Assembly (NCBI GenBank): GCA_030054035.1
Contig: JASGCS010000001.1
Span: 406,280 to 470,279, forward strand
Origin: Candidatus Methylacidiphilales bacterium
GTDB lineage: Bacteria > Pseudomonadota > Gammaproteobacteria > JASGCS01
Direction of reading: 5' to 3'
DNA: 64,000 bases
The number at the start of each line of letters is the position of its first letter. The first letter of the stretch is position 1. The position numbers and the translations under genes were made by a program. Below, piece by piece: positions 1 through 8,499 of this stretch. The notes under the pieces were generated by a model, which saw only the letters and a list, made by a program, of their open reading frames with translations, searched no databases and was not told where the DNA came from.

Positions 1-769
1 GGCTTACTACTTTTATTAGACTTCTAGCGAATAGCAATTGATCTGAGCTTGGATTGAATTTATCAGTGATTTGATTTGGGCTACAAATGAGTATGAACTC
101 ACCGTTTAAATTTATTGCTCCATTTTTAATCATAGTTTCAAGAGCACTTGCGCTTCCACGAAATACCTGTTCATGTATTTTGGTAAGCTCTTTTACTAAC
201 GCAAGCTCTCTAGATGGCTCAAAATGATTAATCAATTCAATTACTTTAGTTACCATACGCTTTTGTAACAATAAAACTGATGTGTGTTGCAAGGCAAGGC
301 AGTAGATTAGATGGTCTTTTAGTTCTGAACTATTATCTGAAACAAAACCATGGTACTCAAATCTATTTAGGGGTAATCCCGATAAAACTAAAGCGCAAAT
401 TGGAGAGCAAGAGCCCGGTAAAACAGTAAAAGAAATCGAATGATTTATAAATGCTTTTAGTAATGGGTAGCCAGGATCATTGAGTAACGGTGTTCCAGCG
501 TCGCTTACCAAACCTATATGGTTTCCTTCAGAGAGTAAAGAAATTATTTCTGGTATTCTTTGTTTTTCATTACCTTCATGCAAGCTGTATAGCGGTACCT
601 TGATTCCATAATGAAGAAACAATTTTTTTGCAATTCTTGTGTCTTCTGCATAAATTCTATCTAATATTGACATTATCGAAACAGATCTATATGTCATGTC
701 ATCTATATTTCCAATTGGTGTTGATATAAAATAGAACTGGTGATGCAATATATTTTTATTTACACTCAT
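1..769 (-). CDS. rsmI: 16S rRNA (cytidine-1402-2'-O)-methyltransferase RsmI, 3' end outside window
   Basis: SAM-dependent methyltransferase of the tetrapyrrole-methylase fold that 2'-O-methylates C1402 in the ribosomal decoding centre. I translated the reverse strand from the edge and found, in order, STPIGNIDDMT (about residue 15), YAEDTR, GLVSDAGTPLLNDPG, VLPGSC and ELTKIHEQVFRG, all RsmI hallmarks. About 256 residues are visible, so only a short C-terminal tail is cut off. The ATG at 769 gives a usual-length N-terminus; a TTG at 748 is the alternative. It runs divergently from lpoA and the two start regions overlap, so each promoter must lie inside the other gene. The rsmI/lpoA/yraN/diaA neighbourhood is the standard gammaproteobacterial one. 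Confidence 0.95.
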   Translation of the reverse strand, partial: MSVNKNILHHQFYFISTPIGNIDDMTYRSVSIMSILDRIYAEDTRIAKKLFLHYGIKVPLYSLHEGNEKQRIPEIISLLSEGNHIGLVSDAGTPLLNDPGYPLLKAFINHSISFTVLPGSCSPICALVLSGLPLNRFEYHGFVSDNSSELKDHLIYCLALQHTSVLLLQKRMVTKVIELINHFEPSRELALVKELTKIHEQVFRGSASALETMIKNGAINLNGEFILICSPNQITDKFNPSSDQLLFARSLIKVVS

Positions 770-1951
770 ATACTTTTTTTTGTAACCTTGTTTTGGACAA
801 TATTTCCAAATTATGGAACAGCCACAGACAAGACTCCTGTTGCTATTTTACTCAATCATAACTCACTTAGCTATGAAATCACTGAGAGCTTTTTTAAAGG
901 ATTAAAGAGCGCTAATACAAGTAACAATACATTTACTTTTGAGCCGCATGACACTTCTCAATTAATCACGCTCCAGGAGTGGAGTGATTTTTTTGATTCA
1001 CTGCAGCGTAAAAATATTAAGTATTTTATCGGTCCTGTATTAAAAAACGAAGTGATTAAAGCGACTCAAGTATTAAACGATAAACACTCGGTAGGGATTG
1101 CACTTAATTACATTGAGCGCATCGAAACTGATATAAAAACTACATTACCAAATATATCGTATTTAAGTATTTCTCCAAAAGATGACATTGATATGTTAGT
1201 AAATTTACTTACACCATATTTAGGTAAACATATTGTGATCTTACCAGAAACTATTTCAAATAATGATTTTAATCTTCCTGAATATGATATATTTGAATTT
1301 TGGTATTATGACGAGAGCTCGGCTAATTTTAACGAATTAGTAAGCTATCTGCTTCACTCTGATTTAAGTCAAGCGAGAATGTTGCAATTAGTAGAAACGA
1401 TCGAAAATAAAGTAACGTTTCAACAACGCAGAAGGCAGGATATAAAAAGTATTACTATTTTAGGCTCAAATAAAAATATCGCAACAATTAAAAGTTTTCT
1501 TAATTACTATTACATTGATCAAGTTCCAATATTCATACCAATTACAATTCTAGATAAATGGAATATTAAATCAATTATTAATTATAAGGGATCGTTAATA
1601 ATGGGTTCAACTTGGCTCAATGATTATTCAACAAATTTAAAAAAACTAAACTTCAAAGAACTAGAAATTAAAAAGCTTAATCCATTTTTCTTTGCTCTTG
1701 GTTTTGATAGTATAACGTTATTATCAAATATAATTAAATCTAATCATGACCTCTCAAAACTACCAACCTTACTGGGTACATATATTTTTGATCCTAGAAG
1801 TGGGCGATTCAAGAGAAATGGAACAGTTTCGCTCATTGATACACAGTCGATCATTTCATTAAATCAAAATCAAATCTCTTTTCAACTACAAAAAAAATTA
1901 AACTACTATTACAAACAACGAAAACTTTTAATTAAGCCAAAAAATGAATAA
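743..1951 (+). CDS. lpoA: LpoA/LppC-like penicillin-binding protein activator, short form without lipobox
   Basis: Related to LpoA, the outer-membrane lipoprotein that activates PBP1A from the periplasm. A hydrophobic N-terminal segment (about residues 3-20) looks like a signal peptide. The rest resembles the C-terminal periplasmic-binding-protein-like lobe of LpoA (IGPVLKNEV near residue 97; a late GSTWLND; FDPRSGRFKRNGT near the end). At about 402 residues it is well short of the roughly 600-680-residue two-domain form, so the N-terminal helical domain appears to be missing. There is no cysteine anywhere in the protein, so it cannot be lipidated in the usual way. A GTG at 740 precedes the chosen ATG at 743. 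Its 3' end overlaps yraN by 8 nt. Assignment rests on context as much as on motifs. Confidence 0.75.
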   Translation: MQYIFIYTHILFFVTLFWTIFPNYGTATDKTPVAILLNHNSLSYEITESFFKGLKSANTSNNTFTFEPHDTSQLITLQEWSDFFDSLQRKNIKYFIGPVLKNEVIKATQVLNDKHSVGIALNYIERIETDIKTTLPNISYLSISPKDDIDMLVNLLTPYLGKHIVILPETISNNDFNLPEYDIFEFWYYDESSANFNELVSYLLHSDLSQARMLQLVETIENKVTFQQRRRQDIKSITILGSNKNIATIKSFLNYYYIDQVPIFIPITILDKWNIKSIINYKGSLIMGSTWLNDYSTNLKKLNFKELEIKKLNPFFFALGFDSITLLSNIIKSNHDLSKLPTLLGTYIFDPRSGRFKRNGTVSLIDTQSIISLNQNQISFQLQKKLNYYYKQRKLLIKPKNE

Positions 1952-2321
1952 CTTTATACGCTCACCGCAATCATCTTATATCAAGGGAAGAATTGCGGAA
2001 GAGATTGCGATGAGATATTTATGTAATCAAGGGGTGGAAATAGTAGCTCATAACACTCACTATCCTTTTGGAGAAATAGATGTGATTGGTAAATTTGAAG
2101 GAGTATTAATCGCATTTGAGGTTCGTTATCGTAGCAATGCAACTTTTATTAGCCCAATTGAAACAATAACAAAAAGTAAAGTTAAAAGGATTCTTAACTG
2201 TCTTGTAACTTACGCGAAAGAAAACTCAGCTTATAAAAATTTTAACCTGCGAATTGATATAATATGCATCACAGGTACATTACATAACCCCACTATCACA
2301 TGGATTCCAAATATCATTTAG
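1944..2321 (+). CDS. yraN: YraN/UPF0102 family putative endonuclease-like protein
   Basis: Small cytoplasmic protein of the YraN (UPF0102) family, 125 residues, which is the usual length. The family has a restriction-endonuclease-like core; here the expected acidic cluster is seen as E-I-A near residue 19, GEIDVI near residue 43 and FEVRYRS near residue 58. No function is firmly established for the family; a role in DNA uptake or recombination has been suggested for some members. It sits between lpoA (8-nt overlap) and the diaA-like gene (22-nt overlap), so it is cotranscribed and probably translationally coupled. Confidence 0.9.
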   Translation: MNNFIRSPQSSYIKGRIAEEIAMRYLCNQGVEIVAHNTHYPFGEIDVIGKFEGVLIAFEVRYRSNATFISPIETITKSKVKRILNCLVTYAKENSAYKNFNLRIDIICITGTLHNPTITWIPNII

Positions 2322-2911
2322 TCAAAGAAGAAATTTTTACAAATTTATTAAAATCCGCTCTAATTGACCAAGAAAAATGCAGGGGTATTATAGCTGGACA
2401 AATAACAAATCTAATTAAAATTGCTCAGCGTTGTATTCAAACTTGGCACAATGGTGGAAAAATTATAGCTTGCGGAAACGGTGGATCATCTGGTGATGCG
2501 CAACATCTAGCTTCTGAACTTCTTAATAAATACAAGCATGATCGGGTAGCGCTTGCCGCCATGGCAATCACATCTGATGCCCAAGTAATAACATCTATCG
2601 CTAATGATAGAAATTATTTAGAAATATTCTCAAGGCAACTACAAGGATTGCTCCAAGCTCAAGACACGCTGATAGTTTTTACCACAAGCGGCAACTCAAG
2701 TAACATTATTGAAGCAGTTAATACTGCAAAAAATAAGGGGGTAAATACTATTGCTTTTACAGGATTTGATGGCGGAAAAATCGCTAAAACACTTTCTGAA
2801 ACAGACATCGAATTAAGAATTGCTATTAATAACACCGCACGAGTTCAAGAAATGCATTTAACTTGCATTCATCTATTGTGCGAATACATGGATTATTGTT
2901 ATAGCAAATGA
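2300..2911 (+). CDS. diaA: SIS-domain protein, DiaA / phosphoheptose isomerase (GmhA) family
   Basis: Single SIS-domain sugar-phosphate isomerase fold, 203 residues. Seen: ACGNGGSSGDAQHLASEL (about residues 57-74), the loop TSGNSSNIIEA (about 134-144), and QEMHLTCIHLLCE near the C-terminus. These fit both GmhA (sedoheptulose-7-phosphate isomerase, LPS heptose) and its paralogue DiaA (DnaA-binding initiation factor). Position just after yraN matches diaA in E. coli; in many other proteobacteria the gene at this spot is annotated gmhA. Glu and His at the positions used for GmhA catalysis seem present, so isomerase activity is possible. It ends 2 nt from the converging sspA. Confidence 0.85.
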   Translation: MDSKYHLVKEEIFTNLLKSALIDQEKCRGIIAGQITNLIKIAQRCIQTWHNGGKIIACGNGGSSGDAQHLASELLNKYKHDRVALAAMAITSDAQVITSIANDRNYLEIFSRQLQGLLQAQDTLIVFTTSGNSSNIIEAVNTAKNKGVNTIAFTGFDGGKIAKTLSETDIELRIAINNTARVQEMHLTCIHLLCEYMDYCYSK

Positions 2912-2913
2912 TA

Positions 2914-3537
2914 TTATCTTTTTGATTTTCTACTCTTGATAGGAGAGTTTTTCATCAATTCGATTTCATGATTAAAATGTGCCAATATAGTAGCATGAGT
3001 TAAAAATTTATTTATATACCTATCTAATGGTGTTCTTGGTGTGACAGATATATTCCACGATCGCAACTTAATTAAATAGGGAAAAGCCGAACAATCAGCT
3101 AAGCTTAACTCCTTACCAAATAACCAATTGGAGCCCGTTACCCACTGAGAAAAAAGTTGTATCTCCTTTTGGAATAAACTCTTACTCTCCTTTTCACAAT
3201 TTTCAAGTCTAGCATACAATGGAAACCATTTATTTCTAAAGTACTTTAATAAAAATCTACAGCGTGCTTTATCTAACGGATCGTTGGGCATAAGCTGCGG
3301 ACAAGGGAACCGCTCATCTAGATACTCAAGCATGAGATCGCTATCATTAAAAACAAAAGTGCCGAAATTTTTTTCTCGGAGCGTAAGCACACCAGAAAAA
3401 TGGGATAGGTCTATGTCAGAATTTTTCTGAGGGCTATCTAGATCCACCTCTATAATCCTACATGGAATTTCCTTTTCATATACAACTAATCTAGCTCTAA
3501 GACTATCTGGATCATTGGGTAAAGTATACAGTTCCAT
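2914..3537 (-). CDS. sspA: Stringent starvation protein A-like (GST fold)
   Basis: SspA is a GST-fold protein that binds RNA polymerase under stress. Seen: an N-terminal thioredoxin-like half (MELYTLPNDPDSLRARLV), the linker LMLEYLDERFPCPQLMP (about residues 67-83), which is close to the SspA signature, then the helical C-terminal half. The usual NP-x-x-x-V-P-T-L stretch with its cis-proline is replaced by LSHFSGVLTL, so the GSH-type site is degenerate, in line with SspA not being a transferase. It lies 22 nt downstream of petC as in gammaproteobacteria, but no sspB follows; the next gene converges from the other strand. Confidence 0.88.
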   Translation of the reverse strand: MELYTLPNDPDSLRARLVVYEKEIPCRIIEVDLDSPQKNSDIDLSHFSGVLTLREKNFGTFVFNDSDLMLEYLDERFPCPQLMPNDPLDKARCRFLLKYFRNKWFPLYARLENCEKESKSLFQKEIQLFSQWVTGSNWLFGKELSLADCSAFPYLIKLRSWNISVTPRTPLDRYINKFLTHATILAHFNHEIELMKNSPIKSRKSKR

Positions 3538-3559
3538 ATTATTTTCAAGCTACCAAAGG

Positions 3560-4330
3560 TTAATTTCTTTTATTTTCCACTTCCTTCCAATATGAAAGAT
3601 GTAAGAAGTAGGTAACTATCGAAAGCAATACTAAAAACATCACTACCCAAATCCCAATACGCTCTCTTTCAGATTTAGATGGATCAGAAAGTACTGTTAA
3701 AAAATTTACTATGTCTAAAACGAAAGCATGGAACTCTGTTTTACTCAACAAACCTTCTTTATGAACAATTAAATTAGCGTTTTTTGTTTCACTATCTTCA
3801 AGATATTGGATACCTTGAATTTCCCAAAAAGGATTAGGCATTGCGACATCCTTAAAAATAACATTATTGAAACCAGTTTGTTTGGTGGTATCCCTATAAA
3901 AACCTGTTAAATATGAATATAACCAGTCTTTGTTTCTAACTCTTGTTATTAATGAGAGGTCTGGTACTTTTGTTAAATAAACTTGTATTGCATAATTTTC
4001 CTCAAGGCCAGCACTTACTTTTTCTCCATATTTTATTTTTTCACCAAAACTATCTAAAGGATAAATTAAGTATTTTTTAATTATTTCAGAAGAGTCAACT
4101 CCCATGCCAAGAATATTACCAAATTGATTATAGGTGGCATATTTTAGTGAGTGGCAACCTGAGCAATAATCCATAAAAGCTCGAGCTCCTCTCTGAAGCG
4201 ATGCTTTGTCACTAGTATTTATGGGGGCTGTTAGTAGCGTAACACCATCCTGACTAGCACCAGCAACACTAAATGAGTTTGCTATCAACCCTACAATAGC
4301 AATTAAGATTAACGGATTATAAAACTTCAT
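3560..4330 (-). CDS. petC: Ubiquinol-cytochrome c reductase, cytochrome c1
   Basis: Membrane-anchored c-type cytochrome of the bc1 complex, taking electrons from the Rieske protein and passing them to soluble cytochrome c. Seen: a signal peptide (residues 1-25), one haem-binding C-S-G-C-H at about residue 56, the axial-ligand region VAMPNPFWE near residue 165, and a C-terminal anchor helix (IGIWVVMFLVLLSIVTYFL) followed by positive residues. 256 residues is normal for the proteobacterial bc1-type protein. Last gene of petABC, overlapping petB by 4 nt. Confidence 0.96.
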   Translation of the reverse strand: MKFYNPLILIAIVGLIANSFSVAGASQDGVTLLTAPINTSDKASLQRGARAFMDYCSGCHSLKYATYNQFGNILGMGVDSSEIIKKYLIYPLDSFGEKIKYGEKVSAGLEENYAIQVYLTKVPDLSLITRVRNKDWLYSYLTGFYRDTTKQTGFNNVIFKDVAMPNPFWEIQGIQYLEDSETKNANLIVHKEGLLSKTEFHAFVLDIVNFLTVLSDPSKSERERIGIWVVMFLVLLSIVTYFLHLSYWKEVENKRN

Positions 4331-5538
4331 TTCATAATCCTAGTCGGTACAGGCTTGCACTTTTCATTTTTTGAAGTAAAAAACAATACGACAAAAAAAC
4401 TAAAATAAATGATAGTGCAGATTCTAGCAATGAAAGTGAACTGTGGAGTTACCGGCTGTAGACCCAAATATCCGAGCACGATAAAACTAACAATAAACAT
4501 GCCTAGTAATATTTTATAGAACATGCTTCGATAACGAATTGATTTAGTTGGGCAACGATCTAACCAAGGTACAAAAAACAAAATAGCTACAGCAGATCCC
4601 ATTGCTATTACACCAAATAATTTATCAGGTACCGCTCTTAAAATTGAATAAAAAGGAGTAAAGTACCAAACTGGTTTGATATGTGTAGGAGTGACGACAG
4701 TATTTGCAGCTATAAAATTATCGTGTTCTAAAAACAATCCGCCAAGTTCTGGTGCATAAAATACCACTATGAAAAATATTGTTAAAAATACTGCGACTCC
4801 GAAAATATCTTTAATAACATAGTAGGGATAAAAAGGAATGCCATCAAGCGGTTTACCATCGCTACCTAAATGTTTTTTAATTTCTATGCCTTCAGGATTG
4901 TTTGAACCCACCGTCCTCAAAGACATTAGATGAAGAAAAACGACTCCTAAAATTGCCATAGGTAAGGCAATCACATGCAACGCAAAAAATCTACTTAAAG
5001 TGCTCTCTGATACAACGAAATCACCTCTTAGATATTCAGTTAGCGTAGATCCCACAAAAGGGATTGCGCCAAATAATTCAGTTATTACCTGGGCGCCCCA
5101 ATAAGACATTTGCCCCCATGGTAATAAATATCCCATAAAAGCTTCTGCCATTAACAATAAATACAAAAACATTCCAATTACCCATAGTAATTCCCTAGGT
5201 TCTTTATAGGATCCATATAAAAAAGCTCTAAACATATGTAAATAAATTACAATAAAAAATGATGAGGCTCCAACGGCATGCATATATCGCATTAACCATC
5301 CCCAACTCACATCTCTCATGATATATTCCACTGAAGCAAAAGCGTCAGCTGCGCTTGATTTGTAATACATGGTCAAATAAATACCTGTAATTATTTGCAT
5401 TACTAGTACTAGTAATGCAAGAGAACCAAAAAAATACCAGAAATTAAAATTTTTTGGAGCAAAATAATCGACAAGCTGGCTCTTTGCAATACTAGCTAAG
5501 GGTAGTCTCTTTTCAACCCATTCAGAAAATTTTTTCAT
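4327..5538 (-). CDS. petB: Ubiquinol-cytochrome c reductase, cytochrome b
   Basis: Eight-helix diheme cytochrome b of complex III; 403 residues, usual length for the unsplit form. Two pairs of haem-ligand histidines are visible (MHAVGASSFFIVIYLHMF and HVIALPMAILGVVFLHLM). GYLLPWGQMSYWGAQVI marks helix C and the cd1 region. The Qo-site motif reads KPVWYFTPFYSILRAVPDK, that is PVWY rather than PEWY; PVWY is reported as characteristic of beta/gamma-proteobacteria. ATGA overlaps join it to petA and petC, so translation is coupled. Confidence 0.98.
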   Translation of the reverse strand: MKKFSEWVEKRLPLASIAKSQLVDYFAPKNFNFWYFFGSLALLVLVMQIITGIYLTMYYKSSAADAFASVEYIMRDVSWGWLMRYMHAVGASSFFIVIYLHMFRAFLYGSYKEPRELLWVIGMFLYLLLMAEAFMGYLLPWGQMSYWGAQVITELFGAIPFVGSTLTEYLRGDFVVSESTLSRFFALHVIALPMAILGVVFLHLMSLRTVGSNNPEGIEIKKHLGSDGKPLDGIPFYPYYVIKDIFGVAVFLTIFFIVVFYAPELGGLFLEHDNFIAANTVVTPTHIKPVWYFTPFYSILRAVPDKLFGVIAMGSAVAILFFVPWLDRCPTKSIRYRSMFYKILLGMFIVSFIVLGYLGLQPVTPQFTFIARICTIIYFSFFVVLFFTSKNEKCKPVPTRIMK

Positions 5539-6113
5539 GCACTTTTACCTATGATTAACTTATTGGATTGTATTGAATACTCTGGAATTTCCAAATTAAT
5601 TTGCGCCGGCACACCTTTATACACTCTACCTGATAGATCAAATTTTGATCCATGGCAAGGACAATAAAAACCCCCATACCAATCAGTACCCAAATCTGCT
5701 GGGGCAATTTCAGGTCGATACAATGGCGCACAACCTAGATGAGTGCATACTCCTAATAAAACTATAAACTCAGGTACCAATGATCTATATTTAGATTTAA
5801 ATTCTGCTTTATCTGGCTGGGTAGAATTTTTAGAACCAGAATCTGCGAGCAAATCTTCATGGGCGCTGAGTTGCTCAAGCATTTCTTTTGATCTGTGCAC
5901 AATGAATATCGGTCTGCCCTTCCATAATTTACGCATCATACGACCCATTTCTAATCCTGTAATATCTACCTCTACTGGAGCTGCGCCTACATATGCCTTA
6001 GCGCTTGGTTTTAGATACGATATGAATGGAACTGCAACGCCCACAACCGCAACCGATCCCATTGTCGCAACGGTACCAAGTAAAAACTTTCTTCTAGTTT
6101 GTAAATTTTCCAA
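5535..6113 (-). CDS. petA: Ubiquinol-cytochrome c reductase, Rieske iron-sulfur subunit
   Basis: Rieske [2Fe-2S] protein of the bc1 complex, 192 residues. N-terminal RRKFLLGTVATMGSVAVVG is a twin-arginine-type signal anchor (RR at 7-8). Cluster-binding boxes are C-T-H-L-G-C near residue 122 and C-P-C-H-G-S near residue 152, each supplying one Cys and one His plus the disulfide pair. First gene of petABC; hisD ends 36 nt upstream, and I see no convincing terminator or promoter in that gap, so it may be read from the upstream genes. Confidence 0.98.
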   Translation of the reverse strand: MENLQTRRKFLLGTVATMGSVAVVGVAVPFISYLKPSAKAYVGAAPVEVDITGLEMGRMMRKLWKGRPIFIVHRSKEMLEQLSAHEDLLADSGSKNSTQPDKAEFKSKYRSLVPEFIVLLGVCTHLGCAPLYRPEIAPADLGTDWYGGFYCPCHGSKFDLSGRVYKGVPAQINLEIPEYSIQSNKLIIGKSA

Positions 6114-6149
6114 AGCTGTCTACCAAAATAATATCCATTTTAACATAAT

Positions 6150-7445
6150 TTATCCCCTGATTTTAGAACTAAGCGCATGAGCCTCGAGACCTTCAGCAAA
6201 TGCAATAGTACTAGCAGTAATTGAAAGTTCTTTTGCTGCGCGAGCTGATAAATGTACAACATTTTGTCTCTTTTGAAAGTCGTAGGTTCCTAACGGAGAA
6301 CTAAATCTTGCGCTTCTATTTGTAGGTAACACATGGTTAGGGCCAGCACAATAATCTCCAAAAGACTCTGCACTTGAACTGCCTATAAATATTGCCCCAG
6401 CGTTAGTTATAAAACGAATGTATGTATTTGCTTTTAATAAATTTAAATGTAGATGTTCTGGGGCGATCAAATTGGATAGCTTTAAACTTTCATTAATACT
6501 TCTAGAAACAATCAACACACTTCCACGTATAAATGATTCTTGGATTATTTTATTTCTGCTTAAATGTTGAGAAATCTCAAGCAAATGTTTTTGTACTTGA
6601 CGAGCCTGGTCCATACTAGTTGTTATACCAATTGCTCTCGCCGAAATATCATGTTCAGCTTGAGCAAGTAGGTCTAGCGCTACAATTTTTGGGTTAGATT
6701 TTGCGTCAAATAAGATCACAATTTCGGTTGGGCCCGCGAGCATATCAATACCTACAACGCCAAATACTTGCCGTTTAGCTTCTGTAACATATTTATTTCC
6801 TGGGCCAGTAATTTTATCAACAGGGTTAATTGTTTTTGTCCCATACGCTAATGCAGCTATAGCTGAAGCGCCACCAATTTTATACATCTCATCAATACCG
6901 CACATCGAGGCGGTGGCAAGCACTAAAGGAGAAATAACACCATTTATCGCTGGGCTCACAGCGACTATTTTTTTTACCCCAGCATTTCTTGCTGGAATTG
7001 CATTCATCAACAGTGTAGAAGGATAGGAAGCTGTGCCACCTGGTACATAAATGCCAACTCTCTCAATCGGCATAATTCTCTGAGAACAATAGGAAGCTTT
7101 ACTTTCTTGAAGTGTGTATGGTTGTAATTTTTGTTTTTTTGCAAACGCATTTATACGCTGAAACGCAACAACTAATGATCGTTTAAGTAAAGGTGATAGC
7201 TTATTGTATGCACTATCCATCTCTTTTTTTGAAACCATAAGTTGGCTGCATTTTTTTGGCTTCCAATTATCAAAGGTTGTCACTTGTTTTAATAACGCAA
7301 AATCACCGTGATTTTTAATTTGTTGTATTTGGTTGAATACAACACGGCTTACGGTTATTGAATCTTTTCTAGAGGGTAAAATAATTTGCTGATTAAAATA
7401 ATTTTTGAAATTTACTTGTGAGGTAGATAGGATTCTAACTTTCAT
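6150..7445 (-). CDS. hisD: Histidinol dehydrogenase
   Basis: Catalyses the last two steps of histidine synthesis, L-histidinol to L-histidine with two NAD+. The 431-residue protein carries YVPGGTASYPSTLLMNAIPA, GPGNKYVTEAKRQVFG and DMLAGPTEI, then LAQAEHD and GPNHVLPTNRSARFSSPLG, with the zinc and catalytic histidines in place. Its ATG overlaps the stop of the DAHP synthase gene by 4 nt. In Pseudomonas-like genomes hisD directly follows hisG; here a DAHP synthase separates them. Confidence 0.97.
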   Translation of the reverse strand: MKVRILSTSQVNFKNYFNQQIILPSRKDSITVSRVVFNQIQQIKNHGDFALLKQVTTFDNWKPKKCSQLMVSKKEMDSAYNKLSPLLKRSLVVAFQRINAFAKKQKLQPYTLQESKASYCSQRIMPIERVGIYVPGGTASYPSTLLMNAIPARNAGVKKIVAVSPAINGVISPLVLATASMCGIDEMYKIGGASAIAALAYGTKTINPVDKITGPGNKYVTEAKRQVFGVVGIDMLAGPTEIVILFDAKSNPKIVALDLLAQAEHDISARAIGITTSMDQARQVQKHLLEISQHLSRNKIIQESFIRGSVLIVSRSINESLKLSNLIAPEHLHLNLLKANTYIRFITNAGAIFIGSSSAESFGDYCAGPNHVLPTNRSARFSSPLGTYDFQKRQNVVHLSARAAKELSITASTIAFAEGLEAHALSSKIRG

Positions 7446-8494
7446 GAATTTCTTTTACGCACAGCTTTATCTAACTTACTTAATAACTCAAGTGTACTTT
7501 CCCAACTAATACATGCATCAGTAATACTCACACCGTAAGTAAGGTTTTTAGAATCAGTTAACTTCTGATTGCCTTCATTTATATTACTTTCTATCATGGC
7601 CCCAAAGATACTATTACCACCTTGCTCAATATGAGCACAAATGGATTCAAGAACTATCGATTGATTTTTATAATTTTTATTACTATTGGCATGACTACAA
7701 TCAACCATAACATTTGGGTAAAGATTATGCTTACTAAGCAACTGACAGGCCTGATGTATAGATTGCTCGTCAAAGTTTGGTTGTTTGCCCCCCCTTAAAA
7801 TAATATGGGTAGACTTATTTCCTGTTGTTGAAAAGCTAGCTAACTTACCTTCGTCAGTGACAGATAAAAAAGTATGTGACTCACCTGATGAAACCATTGC
7901 GTCGACCGCTATCTGAATATTGCCATCTGTTCCATTCTTAAAACCTACTGGGGTGGATAGCCCAGAAGCTAATTGTCTATGACACTGGCTTTCTGTAGTT
8001 CTTGCGCCGATAGCGCCCCAAGTAATGAGGTCATTAAAGTACTGTGGTGTGATTAAATCTAAATACTCAGTGCCACATGGTACTTCCTCTTTGTTAATTT
8101 CAACTAATAAGGAACGAGCCATTCGTAAGCCTTTGTCTATGTTATAACTTTGATTGAGGTCTGGATCGTTTATTAGTCCTTTCCAACCTACGGTAGTTCT
8201 AGGTTTTTCAAAATACACTCGCATGATAATGTGCAAAGTATCCTTGTATTCCGATGATATTTGTTTGATTTTCTTCGCGTACGCTAAAGCAAGTTCGGTA
8301 TCATGTATCGAGCATGGGCCAACGATCACAACAAACCTAGGATCTTTTCTGGAAATAATTTGTACTGTAGTTTCTCTGGCGGATGACACAAAATCACACA
8401 AGCTTTGTGTGAGCGGGTAAGTTTTAATTAATTCTTTTGGAGTAACTAAATCGGCGTTGATTGATTTTATTCGTAAATCACTTGTTTGTATCAT
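7442..8494 (-). CDS. aroG: 3-deoxy-7-phosphoheptulonate (DAHP) synthase, class I
   Basis: Joins phosphoenolpyruvate and erythrose-4-phosphate in the first step of the shikimate pathway. The 350-residue class I enzyme shows VVIVGPCSIHDTELALAYAK (about residues 53-72), FEKPRTTVGWKGLINDP, GARTTESQCHRQLASG, VGFKNGTDGN and VMVDCSHANS, which supply metal- and PEP-binding residues. Which feedback type (Phe, Tyr or Trp) it is cannot be told. It is inserted between hisG (5 nt upstream) and hisD (4-nt overlap), linking aromatic and histidine synthesis in one transcript. Confidence 0.95.
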   Translation of the reverse strand: MIQTSDLRIKSINADLVTPKELIKTYPLTQSLCDFVSSARETTVQIISRKDPRFVVIVGPCSIHDTELALAYAKKIKQISSEYKDTLHIIMRVYFEKPRTTVGWKGLINDPDLNQSYNIDKGLRMARSLLVEINKEEVPCGTEYLDLITPQYFNDLITWGAIGARTTESQCHRQLASGLSTPVGFKNGTDGNIQIAVDAMVSSGESHTFLSVTDEGKLASFSTTGNKSTHIILRGGKQPNFDEQSIHQACQLLSKHNLYPNVMVDCSHANSNKNYKNQSIVLESICAHIEQGGNSIFGAMIESNINEGNQKLTDSKNLTYGVSITDACISWESTLELLSKLDKAVRKRNS

Positions 8495-8499
8495 AGCAG

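Noticed and set aside
5743-6180. Plus-strand frame opposite petA
   Set aside because: Shadow of the Rieske gene; no homology, Ser/Pro/Thr-rich composition typical of antisense frames.
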